NCBI GenBank assembly: GCA_035502095.1
Contig: DATJUX010000026.1
Span: 248,001 to 312,000 of the forward strand
DNA length: 64,000 nt
DNA from: JAKANT01 sp035502095
GTDB lineage: Bacteria > Pseudomonadota > Gammaproteobacteria > Burkholderiales > Burkholderiaceae_F
Reading direction: 5' to 3'
Shown: positions 1 through 12,438 of the stretch, one piece after another
Layout: the number at the start of each line of letters is the position of its first letter
Numbering within the stretch: the first letter of the stretch is position 1
Position numbers and translations under genes: made by a program
The notes under the pieces: model-generated
The model's input: the letters and a program-made list of their open reading frames with translations, nothing else
The model's database searches: none
What the model was told of the DNA's origin: nothing

Positions 1-364
1 TGGTCGAGCCGACCAGCGCCTGATTGAACACGATCGTCTCCTGGGGCAGCCACTCGAGCCGTCCGGCGACCTCCAGCCTGACCGACTGGGCGGCGCGACG
101 GCCATCGGCCTTGTACCAGCGCGTCGCTCCGGGCGTCGTCAGCAACGCGTGCGCGGGCGGCTGGCAGCTGGCGCGGATCGCGAGCGAATCGCCGCCGGCG
201 ATGCCGCCCGGCGGATGCACGAGGATCGTGTGACACACCGCATCGCCCTCGGGGTAGAGCGCCTTTTGCACCTGCAGCGGGCCATCGTGGCGCCGGGCTA
301 CGACGGTGCGGCCGGCGGCCGCCTCGTAGCACAGGTCGAGCGAGGCATTCCAGGACGAAGGCAC
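1..364 (-). CDS. ureD: Urease accessory protein UreD (partial, N-terminal part)
   Basis: UreD/UreH is the cytoplasmic chaperone that, with UreF and UreG, delivers nickel to apo-urease. The visible ~121 residues show family blocks: GRTVVARRHDGPLQVQKAL followed by YPEG, HPPGGIAGGD, and GATRWYKA, then EWLPQETIVFN. The C-terminal part runs off the left edge. The TGA that ends urtE is in frame eight codons upstream and no ATG precedes the conserved region, so GTG at 362-364 is the best start, 24 bases after urtE. Its place directly behind urtABCDE suggests one transcript for urea import and hydrolysis, with urease structural genes probably just outside the window. Identification is firm; the start codon is less so. 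Confidence 0.93.
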   Translation of the reverse strand, partial: MPSSWNASLDLCYEAAAGRTVVARRHDGPLQVQKALYPEGDAVCHTILVHPPGGIAGGDSLAIRASCQPPAHALLTTPGATRWYKADGRRAAQSVRLEVAGRLEWLPQETIVFNQALVGST

Positions 365-388
365 GGCGCCGGGGTGCGAGTGCAGCGG

Positions 389-1141
389 TCAGATCGAGAT
401 GAGTGCGCGCACATTGTCCGCCTGCATCGTCGATCCCGCACCTGCGTGCGTGATCTGCCCGCGCGCCATCACCGCGTAGGTATCGGCCAGCGACTCGGCG
501 AAGTCGTAGTACTGCTCGACCAGCAGGACGGCCATCTTGTTGCGCGTCAGGGTGCGAATCACCGCGCCGATCTCCTTGATGATCGAAGGCTGGATCCCTT
601 CCGTCGGCTCGTCGAGGATGAGCACGCGCGGATTCGCCGCCAGCGCGCGCCCGATGGCAAGCTGCTGCTGCTGGCCGCCGGAAAGGTCGCCGCCGCGCCG
701 CTTGAGCATCTGCTTGAGCACCGGGAACATCTCGAAGATCGGCGCGGGAATCTTGCGCGCGGCCGTGCCGTCGAGCGGCGCCAGCCCCATGAGCAGGTTC
801 TCTTCGACCGTCAGGCGGTTGAAGATCTCGCGGCCCTGCGGCACGTACCCGATGCCGCGCCGCACGCGCTGGTACGGGGCGAGACCCGTGAGTTCGGCGC
901 CGTCGCAGCGGATCGTGCCGCTGCGCGCGGGGACCAGCCCCATGATGGTCTTCAGCAGCGTGCTCTTGCCGACGCCGTTGCGGCCGAGCAGGACGGCGCA
1001 GGCCCCTTCACGGACCACGATGTCAACGTTGCGCAGGATGTGGCTGCCGCCGTAGTACTGGTTCAGGCCCTCGACGCGCAGCATCTCGCGCCGGCTGTCT
1101 GCGACCGCGGTCGCGGGAACGGCTGGAGGCATGGTCGTCAT
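389..1141 (-). CDS. urtE: Urea ABC transporter ATP-binding protein UrtE
   Basis: Second of the two cytoplasmic ATPases that drive the high-affinity urea importer UrtABCDE. The 250-residue protein has Walker A GRNGVGKST, the Q-loop region YVPQGREIFN, signature LSGGQQQQLAIGRAL, Walker B VLILDEP and a switch region VLLVEQYYDFA, in the order of a branched-chain-amino-acid-type (LivF-like) ATPase. EQYYDF is typical of UrtE. The ATG at 1139-1141 overlaps the urtD stop as ATGA, implying translational coupling. An in-frame extension upstream lies inside urtD and is rejected. ureD follows 24 bases downstream. Confidence 0.95.
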   Translation of the reverse strand: MTTMPPAVPATAVADSRREMLRVEGLNQYYGGSHILRNVDIVVREGACAVLLGRNGVGKSTLLKTIMGLVPARSGTIRCDGAELTGLAPYQRVRRGIGYVPQGREIFNRLTVEENLLMGLAPLDGTAARKIPAPIFEMFPVLKQMLKRRGGDLSGGQQQQLAIGRALAANPRVLILDEPTEGIQPSIIKEIGAVIRTLTRNKMAVLLVEQYYDFAESLADTYAVMARGQITHAGAGSTMQADNVRALISI

Positions 1142-1956
1142 CGGCCCAGATAGACCTCGATCACGCGTTCGTTTTCCTGTACTTCCGCCATGGCGCCTTC
1201 GGCCAGCACCGAGCCCTCGTGCAGCACGGTCACCTTGCGGGCGATGCGGGCGACGAAGTCCATGTCGTGCTCGACCACGACCAGCGAGTGCGTGCCTTCG
1301 AGTTCGAGGATCAGCTCTGCCGTGCGCTCGGTCTCGGTGTCGGTCATGCCGGCCACGGGTTCGTCGAGCAGGATGAGTTCCGGCTCCTGCACGAGCAGCA
1401 TGCCGATCTCGAGCCATTGCTTCTGCCCGTGCGAAAGCGAGCCGGCAAGCTGCCCTTGCGCGCCCTCGAGGCGGATCGTCTTCAGCGTGCGCCCGATCAG
1501 CTCGTGCTGCTCCGGCGTCAGGCGCGCGAACAGCGTCGGCCACACCTGCTTGTCGGTCTTCATTGCCAGCTCGAGGTTCTCGAACACCGTGTGGTGCTCG
1601 AACACCGTGGGTTTCTGGAACTTGCGCCCGATCCCGAGGCGCGCGATTTCGGTTTCCGGCAGGCGCGTCAGGTCGAAGGTCTGGCCGAAGAACGCCGTGC
1701 CGGAGTCGGGCCGCGTCTTGCCGGTGATGACATCCATCATCGTCGTCTTGCCGGCACCGTTCGGCCCGATGATGCAGCGAAGTTCGCCGCGTTCGATGGT
1801 CAGGCTGAGTTCGTTCAGCGCCTTGAAACCGTCGAAGGAAACCGTCACGCCCTCAAGGTACAGGATCGGGCCGTGCGTCGTGTCGACGCGCTCGGGATCG
1901 ACGACGTGACCGTAGGCAGGTGCGACCGGGCCGGCACGCAGGTTGGGGGCGTTCAC
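1138..1956 (-). CDS. urtD: Urea ABC transporter ATP-binding protein UrtD
   Basis: First ATPase of the urea importer (LivG-like). The 272-residue protein has Walker A GPNGAGKTT, a Q-loop near GIGRKFQKPTVFEHHTV, signature LSHGQKQWLEIG, Walker B LILLDEPVAGM and switch VVVEHDMDFV. The phrase FQKPTVFEHHTVFENLELA is characteristic of UrtD. The start is the GTG at 1954-1956, which overlaps the TGA of urtC as GTGA; no ATG lies near the conserved N-terminus. Both ends overlap neighbours, so the protein is translated from a coupled polycistronic message. Confidence 0.95.
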   Translation of the reverse strand: MNAPNLRAGPVAPAYGHVVDPERVDTTHGPILYLEGVTVSFDGFKALNELSLTIERGELRCIIGPNGAGKTTMMDVITGKTRPDSGTAFFGQTFDLTRLPETEIARLGIGRKFQKPTVFEHHTVFENLELAMKTDKQVWPTLFARLTPEQHELIGRTLKTIRLEGAQGQLAGSLSHGQKQWLEIGMLLVQEPELILLDEPVAGMTDTETERTAELILELEGTHSLVVVEHDMDFVARIARKVTVLHEGSVLAEGAMAEVQENERVIEVYLGR

Positions 1957-3116
1957 GCCTTGCCCTCCATCACGACGGCCTTGTCTTCGACCGCGGTCTT
2001 GCGCTGCTCCGCGGGTTGGGCGACGGCCGGCGGGCGCCTGCGCAGCAACTCGAACACGCCCATCAGGCCGCGCGGCAGGAACAGGGTGACGAGCACGAAC
2101 AGCAGGCCGAGAAAGTAGAGCCAGAACTGCGGAAATGCGACCGTGAACCAGCTCTTCGCCCCGTTGACGGCGAACGCGCCGAGGATCGGCCCGAACAGCG
2201 TGCCGCGCCCGCCCACGGCGGCCCAGATCGCGATCTCGATGGAGTTGGCCGGGCTCATCTCGCTCGGATTGATGATGCCCACCTGCGGCACGTAAAGCGC
2301 GCCGGCGATGCCGCTCATCACGGCCGCCAGCGTCCAGACGAAGAGCTTGTACGAGAGCGTGCGGTAGCCGACGAACATCAGGCGCGATTCCTGGTCGCGG
2401 ATGGCAGTCAGCACCCGCCCGAGCTTGGACGTGACGATGTAGCGACAGACGATCAGGGCCAGCAGCAGGTACACGCCGGAGAGCACGAACAGCGTGGTGC
2501 GCGTGCCCGGTGCCGTGATGGGGAAGCCGAGCACGCGCTTGAAGTCGGTGAACCCGTTGTTGCCGCCGAAGCCCATGTCGTTGCGGAAGAACGCGAGCAT
2601 CGCGGCAAAGGTCAGCGCCTGCGTGATGATCGAGAAATAGACGCCCTTGATGCGCGAACGGAACGCGAAGAAGCCGAAGATGAACGCGATCAAGCCCGGG
2701 GCCGCGACCACCTTGAGCATGGCGACCAGGAACGAGTCGGTGCCGGCCCAGTACCACGGGAACGCCTTCCAGTCGAGGAAGACCATGAAATCCGGCAGAT
2801 CGCTCTGGTAGACGCCGTCGTGGCCGATCTGCCGCATGAGGTACATGCCGAACGCGTATCCGCCAAGCGCGAAAAAAAGTCCCTGCCCGAGCGACAGGAT
2901 GCCCGTGTAGCCCCAGATCAGGTCCATCGCCAGCGCGACGACCGCGTAGCACATGAACTTGCCGATCAACGTGATCCAGAAGCTCGAGACATGCAGCGGA
3001 TGGCCCTGCGGCACGGAAAGATGCAGCACCGGCAGAACGACCAGCAGCACCAGCCCGACCGCGAAGATGGCCATCCACGTGCGCGGCGTGAAGAGGCGGG
3101 TCATCGGAGCGAACAT
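1953..3116 (-). CDS. urtC: Urea ABC transporter permease UrtC
   Basis: Inner-membrane permease of the LivM type, one half of the urea channel. It has 387 residues, a hydrophobic N-terminal segment after MFAPMTRLFTPRTW, and about nine membrane stretches alternating with short polar loops. Family cues include DLIWGYTGILSLGQGLFFALGGYAFGMY (about residues 64-91) and GRGTLFGPILGAF near residue 305. The C-terminal ~40 residues are polar and poorly conserved. It lies 12 bases downstream of urtB and overlaps urtD. An ATG at the fifth codon is an alternative start. Confidence 0.94.
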   Translation of the reverse strand: MFAPMTRLFTPRTWMAIFAVGLVLLVVLPVLHLSVPQGHPLHVSSFWITLIGKFMCYAVVALAMDLIWGYTGILSLGQGLFFALGGYAFGMYLMRQIGHDGVYQSDLPDFMVFLDWKAFPWYWAGTDSFLVAMLKVVAAPGLIAFIFGFFAFRSRIKGVYFSIITQALTFAAMLAFFRNDMGFGGNNGFTDFKRVLGFPITAPGTRTTLFVLSGVYLLLALIVCRYIVTSKLGRVLTAIRDQESRLMFVGYRTLSYKLFVWTLAAVMSGIAGALYVPQVGIINPSEMSPANSIEIAIWAAVGGRGTLFGPILGAFAVNGAKSWFTVAFPQFWLYFLGLLFVLVTLFLPRGLMGVFELLRRRPPAVAQPAEQRKTAVEDKAVVMEGKA

Positions 3117-3128
3117 TCTTGACGCGGG

Positions 3129-4772
3129 TTACGCCTCGGCGCTCCGTCCCTTGAGCGCGAACAGGCCCTGCGGGCGCTTCTGGATGAACAGGATGATCAT
3201 CACCAGAACGAAGATCTTCGCCAGCACGGCACCGGAGAACGGCTCGAGGAACTTCGAGATCGATCCCAGGCCGAGCGCCGCGATGGCGGTGCCGGCGAGC
3301 TGGCCCACGCCGCCGAGCACCACGACCATGAACGAATCGACGATGTAGCTCTGGCCCAGGTCCGGGCCGACGTTGCCGATCTGCGAAAGTGCCACGCCGC
3401 CGAGCCCCGCCACGCCGGAGCCGAGACCGAAGGTGAGCATGTCCACGCGGTGGGTCGGCACGCCGGTGCAACTTGCCATCGACCGGTTCTGCGTCACGCC
3501 ACGCACGAACAGGCCCAGGCGGGTGCGGTTGATCACCAGCCATACCGCGCCCAGAACCGCGAGCGCGAAGCCGAGGATGACGATGCGGTTGTAAGGCAGT
3601 ACCGAGCCGCCGGCGAGCTGGATCCCGCCCGACAGCCACGACGGATTCTCGACCTCGACGTTCTGCGCTCCGAAGAAGGTGCGGCAGGTCTGGATCAGCA
3701 GCAGGCTGATGCCCCACGTGGTGAGCAGCGTCTCGAGCGGACGGCCATAAAGCCAGCGCAGCACGCCGCGTTCGAGCGCCATGCCGACCGCCGCGGGGAC
3801 CAGGAACGCGACCGGCAGGGCCGCGACAACGTACCAGTCGAAAGCTCCCGGCAGGTACGAGCGAAAGATGCCCTGCACGACGTAGGTCGCGTAGGCGCCG
3901 ATCATGAGGAACTCGCCGTGCGCCATGTTGATGATGCCCATCAAGCCGTACGTGATGGCGAGTCCGAGCGCAGCCAGCAGCAGGATCGAGCCCAGCGAAA
4001 GGCCGGTGAACAGGCTGACGCCGAGTTCGACCGTGCGCAGCCGGCGGTTGATCTGGTCGAGCGAGCCCTGGGCGGCAGCCCGCACGCGCTCGTCGGCCTC
4101 GGGATAGCTGCCGTCCTTCTGCCTGGTGAGCAGGGTCGAAAGAACCTGGCGCACCTGCGGATCGTCGCTCGCGGCGAGGGCCTTGGCGGCGCGCACGCGC
4201 ACCTCGACGTCGTTGCTCTTGAGCCCCAGCGATGCCGCGGCGAGCTGAAGGATGGCTTTTACTTCGGCGTCGGATTCCTTCGCCAGCGCCGCGTGCAGGA
4301 TCGGCAGCAGTTCGTCGTTGTCGCTCCCCTGCAGTTCCTTGGCTGCCGCGAGCCGCGTCTGGCGGTCGGGTGCGGAAAGCTTCAGCCCGGCCAGCGCGCT
4401 GTCGATCTCGCCGCGCAGGCGGTTGTTGACGACGACCGTCTCGAGTCCGGCCGGCGCGGAGCCGAGCGGATCGCCCGTGGACGCGTCGGCGATATTGCCG
4501 CCGGAGACGATGACCGCACGGCCGCTCACCACGGCCAGCGCGTCGTTGGCCAGCGCATCGAGCACCGCCGCCCCGCGCGGTTCTCCGCTCGCGCCGATCT
4601 TGCGCACCGCTGCGACCCGCACGTCGGGGTCGTCGCTGCCAAGCTGGGTCAGCAGTGCGGGATCGAGCGCGGCGCGCGCGCATGGCGCGCCAGCGAGCCA
4701 GAGCAGGCATGCAAGAACGCATGCCGCGATGACCCGTAGCGGATCTCGCCCTCGAAGTGCCTGCGCGCGCAT
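3129..4772 (-). CDS. urtB: Urea ABC transporter permease UrtB
   Basis: LivH-type permease of the urea importer. The 547-residue protein is longer than ordinary LivH because UrtB carries a periplasmic N-terminal extension, which is visible here: a signal peptide (ACVLACLLWLAGAPCARA), then about 200 residues of alpha-helical HEAT-like repeats (DDPDVRVAAVRKIGASGEP, SNDVEVRVRAAKALAAS). The membrane domain starts near residue 240 (LGSILLLAALGLAITYGLMG) and includes NMAHGEFLMIGAYATYV. It lies 96 bases after urtA and 12 bases before urtC. Length and layout match intact UrtB. Confidence 0.95.
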   Translation of the reverse strand: MRAQALRGRDPLRVIAACVLACLLWLAGAPCARAALDPALLTQLGSDDPDVRVAAVRKIGASGEPRGAAVLDALANDALAVVSGRAVIVSGGNIADASTGDPLGSAPAGLETVVVNNRLRGEIDSALAGLKLSAPDRQTRLAAAKELQGSDNDELLPILHAALAKESDAEVKAILQLAAASLGLKSNDVEVRVRAAKALAASDDPQVRQVLSTLLTRQKDGSYPEADERVRAAAQGSLDQINRRLRTVELGVSLFTGLSLGSILLLAALGLAITYGLMGIINMAHGEFLMIGAYATYVVQGIFRSYLPGAFDWYVVAALPVAFLVPAAVGMALERGVLRWLYGRPLETLLTTWGISLLLIQTCRTFFGAQNVEVENPSWLSGGIQLAGGSVLPYNRIVILGFALAVLGAVWLVINRTRLGLFVRGVTQNRSMASCTGVPTHRVDMLTFGLGSGVAGLGGVALSQIGNVGPDLGQSYIVDSFMVVVLGGVGQLAGTAIAALGLGSISKFLEPFSGAVLAKIFVLVMIILFIQKRPQGLFALKGRSAEA

Positions 4773-4868
4773 CGTCGCTTCGTCTTTCCGTGCATGGCGC
4801 GAACGCGCCCCCCGGAGGCAGCGGGCACGGCGAACGGCAACCGCCGCTGCCGTACCCTCGACCGCAGT

Positions 4869-6131
4869 TCAGACCGGCGTGTCGGGCTTCTTCTCGTTAC
4901 CGGGGATGAACGGGCTCCACGGCGCCGCGCGGACCGGCCCGGGAGTCTTCCAGACGACGTTGAACTGGCCATCTGCGCGCACTTCGCCGATGAAGACGGG
5001 CTTGTGCAGGTGATGGTTCTTCTCGTCCATCTTGACGGTGAAACCGCAGGGCGCCGCGATCGACTGGCCGCCGACGGTCGCGATCACCGCCTCCGGCTCG
5101 GTGCTCTTCGCCTTCTCGACCGCCTGCTTCCACAGGTTGATGCCGATCCAGGTCGCCTCCATCGGGTCGTTGGTGACGACCTTGTCGGCGTTGGGCAGGT
5201 TCTTGGCCTTGGCGTAGTCCTTGTAGGCCTTGATGAACGACTCGTTCACCGGGTTCTTGAGCGACATGAAATAGTTCCAGGCCGCCAGGTGGCCGACCAG
5301 CGGCTTGGTGTCGACGCCGCGCAGCTCCTCTTCACCGACCGAGAACGCCACCACCGGCACGTCCTTCGCCTTCAGCCCGGCGTTGCCGAGCTCCTTGTAA
5401 AACGGCACGTTCGAGTCGCCGTTGATGGTGGAGATGACGCAGGTCTTGCCGCCGCCGGCGAACTTCTTCACGTTGGCGACGATGGTCTGGTAATCGCTGT
5501 GGCCGAACGGGGTGTAGATCTCCTCGATGTCCTGCTCGGACACGCCCTTGCTCTTCAAAAACGCGCGCAGGATCTTGTTGGTGGTGCGGGGGTAAACGTA
5601 GTCGGTGCCCAGGAGGAAGAAACGCTTCGCCGCGCCGCCGTCCTTGCTCATCAGGTATTCGGTGGCGGGAATCGCCTGCTGGTTCGGTGCCGCGCCCGTA
5701 TAGAAGACGTTCTTTTCGAGTTCCTCGCCCTCGTACTGCACAGGATAGAACAGCACGTGGTTCAATTCCTTGAACACCGGCAGCACGCTCTTGCGCGACA
5801 CCGAAGTCCAGCAGCCGAAGACGACGGCCACCTTGTCCTGGGTGATCAGCTGGCGCGCCTTCTCGGCGAAGAGCGGCCAGTTCGACGCCGGATCGACCAC
5901 CACCGCCTCGAGCGGCCGCCCCATCACGCCGCCCTTGGCGTTGATCTGCTCGATGGTCATCAGCGCCGTGTCCTTCAGCGCGGTCTCCGAGATCGCCATC
6001 GTTCCCGACAACGAATGGAGGATCCCGACCTTGATCGGTGTCTTGGCTTGTGAAAACGCAGTGGAGATGCTGGTGCAGGAAAGCGCGACTGCACCGGAAG
6101 CCTGCAACATTTGCCGCCGGTTCATGCTCAT
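4869..6131 (-). CDS. urtA: Urea ABC transporter substrate-binding protein UrtA
   Basis: Periplasmic urea receptor of the UrtABCDE importer. The ATG at 6129-6131 has a strong GGAGGGG ribosome site six bases upstream; the longer in-frame opening has none and is low-complexity. The 420-residue product begins MSMNRRQMLQ with a hydrophobic stretch, a Tat-like twin-arginine signal. The mature part carries type I periplasmic-binding-fold blocks: VGILHSLSGTMAISE, VFGCWTSVSRKSVLPVF, NHVLFYPVQYEGEE, and the ending PVFIGEVRADGQFNVVW. It heads the operon; a sigma-54-like site lies about 50 bases upstream. Confidence 0.95.
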   Translation of the reverse strand: MSMNRRQMLQASGAVALSCTSISTAFSQAKTPIKVGILHSLSGTMAISETALKDTALMTIEQINAKGGVMGRPLEAVVVDPASNWPLFAEKARQLITQDKVAVVFGCWTSVSRKSVLPVFKELNHVLFYPVQYEGEELEKNVFYTGAAPNQQAIPATEYLMSKDGGAAKRFFLLGTDYVYPRTTNKILRAFLKSKGVSEQDIEEIYTPFGHSDYQTIVANVKKFAGGGKTCVISTINGDSNVPFYKELGNAGLKAKDVPVVAFSVGEEELRGVDTKPLVGHLAAWNYFMSLKNPVNESFIKAYKDYAKAKNLPNADKVVTNDPMEATWIGINLWKQAVEKAKSTEPEAVIATVGGQSIAAPCGFTVKMDEKNHHLHKPVFIGEVRADGQFNVVWKTPGPVRAAPWSPFIPGNEKKPDTPV

Positions 6132-6181
6132 GTGTTCCCCTCCGAGGTCTCGCGTCGACGCGACGCGGCTCGCATACGCAC

Positions 6182-6198
6182 TACAAGATCCGTGCCGC
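6182..6198 (-). promoter_or_regulatory. Possible sigma-54 promoter for urtA
   Basis: Read on the minus strand, the site is GCGGCACGGATCTTGTA. It resembles the sigma-54 pattern TGGCAC-N5-TTGC: the -24 GG is present and GGCACG matches, but the -12 GC is GT and the first T is C. It would give a leader of about 40 bases before the urtA ATG. Nitrogen-controlled sigma-54 expression of urea uptake is known in other bacteria, so context supports it. The -12 mismatch keeps this tentative. Confidence 0.3.
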
Positions 6199-6336
6199 CC
6201 GCCGCAGGGCGCCGGATCGAGGGGAAGCGGCGTGCATCGAGTGCCTGACGCACCGCGCTGGGGCGATGGCGCCGGTAGGCCGCACGCCGGCGGTGCGACT
6301 GGCACGGGAATGGGCGCGCGGGGTCCTGCGAATGTG

Positions 6337-7677
6337 CTAGCGGGATTCGAATCCGGTGCGCGGGCGTGCGGGCCACCAATGCGCCAGCTCGTCCGCGCTC
6401 ATCGGCCTGGCGCAGAAGTAGCCCTGCACTGCATCGCAGCCCATTCCGCGCAGCATCGCGAACGTCGCCGCGTCTTCGACCCCTTCAGCCACGGCGCGCA
6501 AATCGAAGTTGTGCGCGAGGTCGATCACCGAACGCACGATCTGCATGTCCTCGCGCCGCGTCATCATGCTTGCGATGAACAGTCGATCGATCTTGAGCTC
6601 CGTCAGCGGCATGTCGCGCATGCGCGCGAAGGAGGAATGACCGGTGCCGAAGTCGTCGATCGACAGGCGCGTTCCGAGCGCGGCCAGCTTGCGCATTACG
6701 GACAGCGTCGAATCGCCGTCGCGCACGATCGAGTTCTCCGTGACCTCGAGCACGAGCCGCCCGGGCGCTAGGTGCCATGCCGCCAACGCCTGCGCGACGC
6801 GTTCGGGCAATCCGCCGTCGGCCATCATGCTCGGCGACAGGTTGACCGCCAGATCGAGCTGCGCGCCCTGGTCGTCGAGGCTGGCTGCCTCGCGCATCGC
6901 GGTGTTCAGGACGAGCCGGGTCAGGCCATCCATCAATCCATGGCGCTCGGCGAGATCGACCAGGCGCGGCGGCGACAGCGGCGCTTCGCCCGGGGCGTGC
7001 GGCCAGCGGATCAGCGCTTCCACCGCCGACCAGGTGCTGCGCACGAGGTCGAACTGCGGCTGGAACGCGAGCTCGAGCTCGTTCGTCTGCAACGCACGCT
7101 GCAACGCCGGCAGGTGCGCGTCGTCATCGTGGTCCGCCATGTCGAAGCTGGCGAAGACCACGCGTGCATGGGCGGTCGCCGCCGCTTCGCAGGCGACATC
7201 GACGGCGCTCAGGATCTGCTCGATGGTGCGGCCGGCGAGCGGTGCGAGCGCGGCGCCGATCTGCGGCCGCAGCGCCGCGCCCTGGCTCATGCGCCCGAGC
7301 GCACGCAGGATGCGATCGCAGGCCAGGCGGGCGACGCCTTCCTGGCCGACCTTCGCAAGCAGGACGCCCACTTCGTCGCGGCTGCAAGCGGTGACCAGGT
7401 CGTCGGAGTGCAGCACGCCGGCGACCCGCTGCAGGACCTCGCGCAGCACGATGTCGGCGCCTTCCGTGGCAAGCAGCTTGATGCGGCGGTCGCGGCGCCG
7501 CAGGCGCAGGAGCAGAACGGTGAAGGCCGCAGAGGATGCGTTGGGCGAGTCGGCGAGCAGGGCGCACCGATTCTCGAGCGCCGCTTCGAACGCCGATCGT
7601 CCGACGATGCGCGCGACCGCGCGTGCCGGGACCGGCGCCCCGGCGCTCGCGCTGTCGGTCGGCAGGGTGTCCGGCAT
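6337..7677 (-). CDS. Degenerate-GGDEF / EAL domain cyclic-di-GMP phosphodiesterase
   Basis: Soluble two-domain c-di-GMP protein of 446 residues. The N-terminal ~170 residues have the GGDEF fold, but the signature is degenerate (CSRDEVGVLLAKV), so synthase activity is unlikely. The C-terminal EAL domain (about 195-440) keeps the catalytic set: VEAL, NLS, LEVTE, DDFGTG, LKID, AEGVED and QGY. It is probably an active phosphodiesterase that opens c-di-GMP to pGpG. No membrane segment or sensory domain is visible. The ATG at 7675-7677 opens the conserved region; the longer in-frame opening upstream is unsupported. It is divergent from metH. Confidence 0.85.
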   Translation of the reverse strand: MPDTLPTDSASAGAPVPARAVARIVGRSAFEAALENRCALLADSPNASSAAFTVLLLRLRRRDRRIKLLATEGADIVLREVLQRVAGVLHSDDLVTACSRDEVGVLLAKVGQEGVARLACDRILRALGRMSQGAALRPQIGAALAPLAGRTIEQILSAVDVACEAAATAHARVVFASFDMADHDDDAHLPALQRALQTNELELAFQPQFDLVRSTWSAVEALIRWPHAPGEAPLSPPRLVDLAERHGLMDGLTRLVLNTAMREAASLDDQGAQLDLAVNLSPSMMADGGLPERVAQALAAWHLAPGRLVLEVTENSIVRDGDSTLSVMRKLAALGTRLSIDDFGTGHSSFARMRDMPLTELKIDRLFIASMMTRREDMQIVRSVIDLAHNFDLRAVAEGVEDAATFAMLRGMGCDAVQGYFCARPMSADELAHWWPARPRTGFESR

Positions 7678-8006
7678 CGCCGATCCGTATCTCAGCTCGC
7701 GTACGGGGCCGCCCCGCCCCGCCAGGCGGCCATGGCGACAACCCGCCCTCGCTGGGGCGATGGAGGCGGGATGCGGATCTCGCGGGATCGAGTGGCCGAG
7801 GACATGCGCGCGCGCCTGACGGCCGCGGAGGAGTTCAAGTCGCAGTGTCCGGTCATGGCGACGCTCCGGGTCGGCGAAGTTGGCGGCAAAAGGACGCATA
7901 TTTCTCACCATGCCACGGAGCGATGCCCCCTGTGGCGACGGGTCCGTTGCTGCAGTTGCGCAAGGATCCCGCCTAAAATGGCGGCCCGACTCGAAAGGCG
8001 AAGCCG
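7678..8006. other. Divergent intergenic region between EAL gene and metH
   Basis: About 330 bases without a credible gene. A hairpin with perfect 7-base arms (GGCCGCC at 7707-7713, GGCGGCC at 7725-7731) lies just upstream of the EAL gene. Closer to metH, ACGGA and TCCGT flank a GCGATGCCCC segment near 7915-7950. I looked for cobalamin and S-adenosylhomocysteine riboswitches, both known upstream of metH genes, and could not match either. Promoters for both genes must lie here, but I cannot place them. Confidence 0.4.
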
Positions 8007-11804
<3,798 letters not shown>

Positions 11805-12438
11805 AGCGGCGAGAGCCTGCAGCTGTACTCGGCGACTCTGCCCGCGCGGCGCGACAGGCGGTACCGCTCCGGGTTCGATTAGGTGGCGGTCGATGCTGCG
11901 CATCGACTCCCCTGCGCTGCTCGATCGGGCGTCGCGCCGCGCAACTCGCTGCGTTCGCTACGCTCTCTTCGCTCAGACAGGCGCGGCGAGTCAGAGGTAG
12001 AAGCGCGCTGCGCGCGCCGACGCCGGCCCTGCGCTGCTCGGCGCCCCCTATTCACCCTCCGGTTACCGCCTGCCGCGCCGCGGGGCGGCGTGGGTGCTGG
12101 GCGGGGGTGGCGCTGGATCTGCTGTTGCAGTTACTGGCGTGCTGGTGCTTGCGCTGTTCGCGGAGCGGCGAGGCGTCGCCTCGCGGCCAGATCCAGCCCT
12201 TGACGAAGGGTCTGCTCAGCGCGACGCAGAGTCTGGGTGCCGAAATTCGCACGTTTCGACCTTGTGTCGTTGCCCCGTCTGTTCGAGGTCGGCGCAAGCG
12301 CGGATCCGCTTCGGACAGCCAATTACTTCATACTTTGGCCCGACGCGACATCGCGATTCGCTCACCGGTCCCTCTGTTATTTGCAGGCATCCGTTTTCAC
12401 AAAGGAAGACTCGATATTGAAAAGGGGTGCGTGCACCG
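11805..12438. other. Gene-free region of atypical sequence
   Basis: More than 600 bases with no convincing coding potential; the short frames in it have no recognisable product. A perfect hairpin, GTCGATGC/GCATCGAC with a 3-base loop, lies at 11889-11907. From about 11910 to 12150 it carries GC-rich words that read like palindromic filler (CAACTCGCTGCGTTCGCTAC, then GCGCTGCGCGCGCC). The last ~150 bases before the GNAT gene are clearly richer in A/T than the flanks. My impression, unverified, is a remnant next to a former mobile element. Confidence 0.4.

Noticed and set aside
1920..3122. Long plus-strand frames across the urt operon and elsewhere (for example 149-1153, 3450-4739, 31070-34351)
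   Set aside because: Arginine/histidine/aspartate-rich shadow translations opposite clearly identified genes.
7870..7960. S-adenosylhomocysteine or cobalamin riboswitch before metH
   Set aside because: A GGAGCGATGC word recalls the SAH aptamer core, but the matching AGGCUCGG side and a pseudoknot partner are absent; no cobalamin box is present either.
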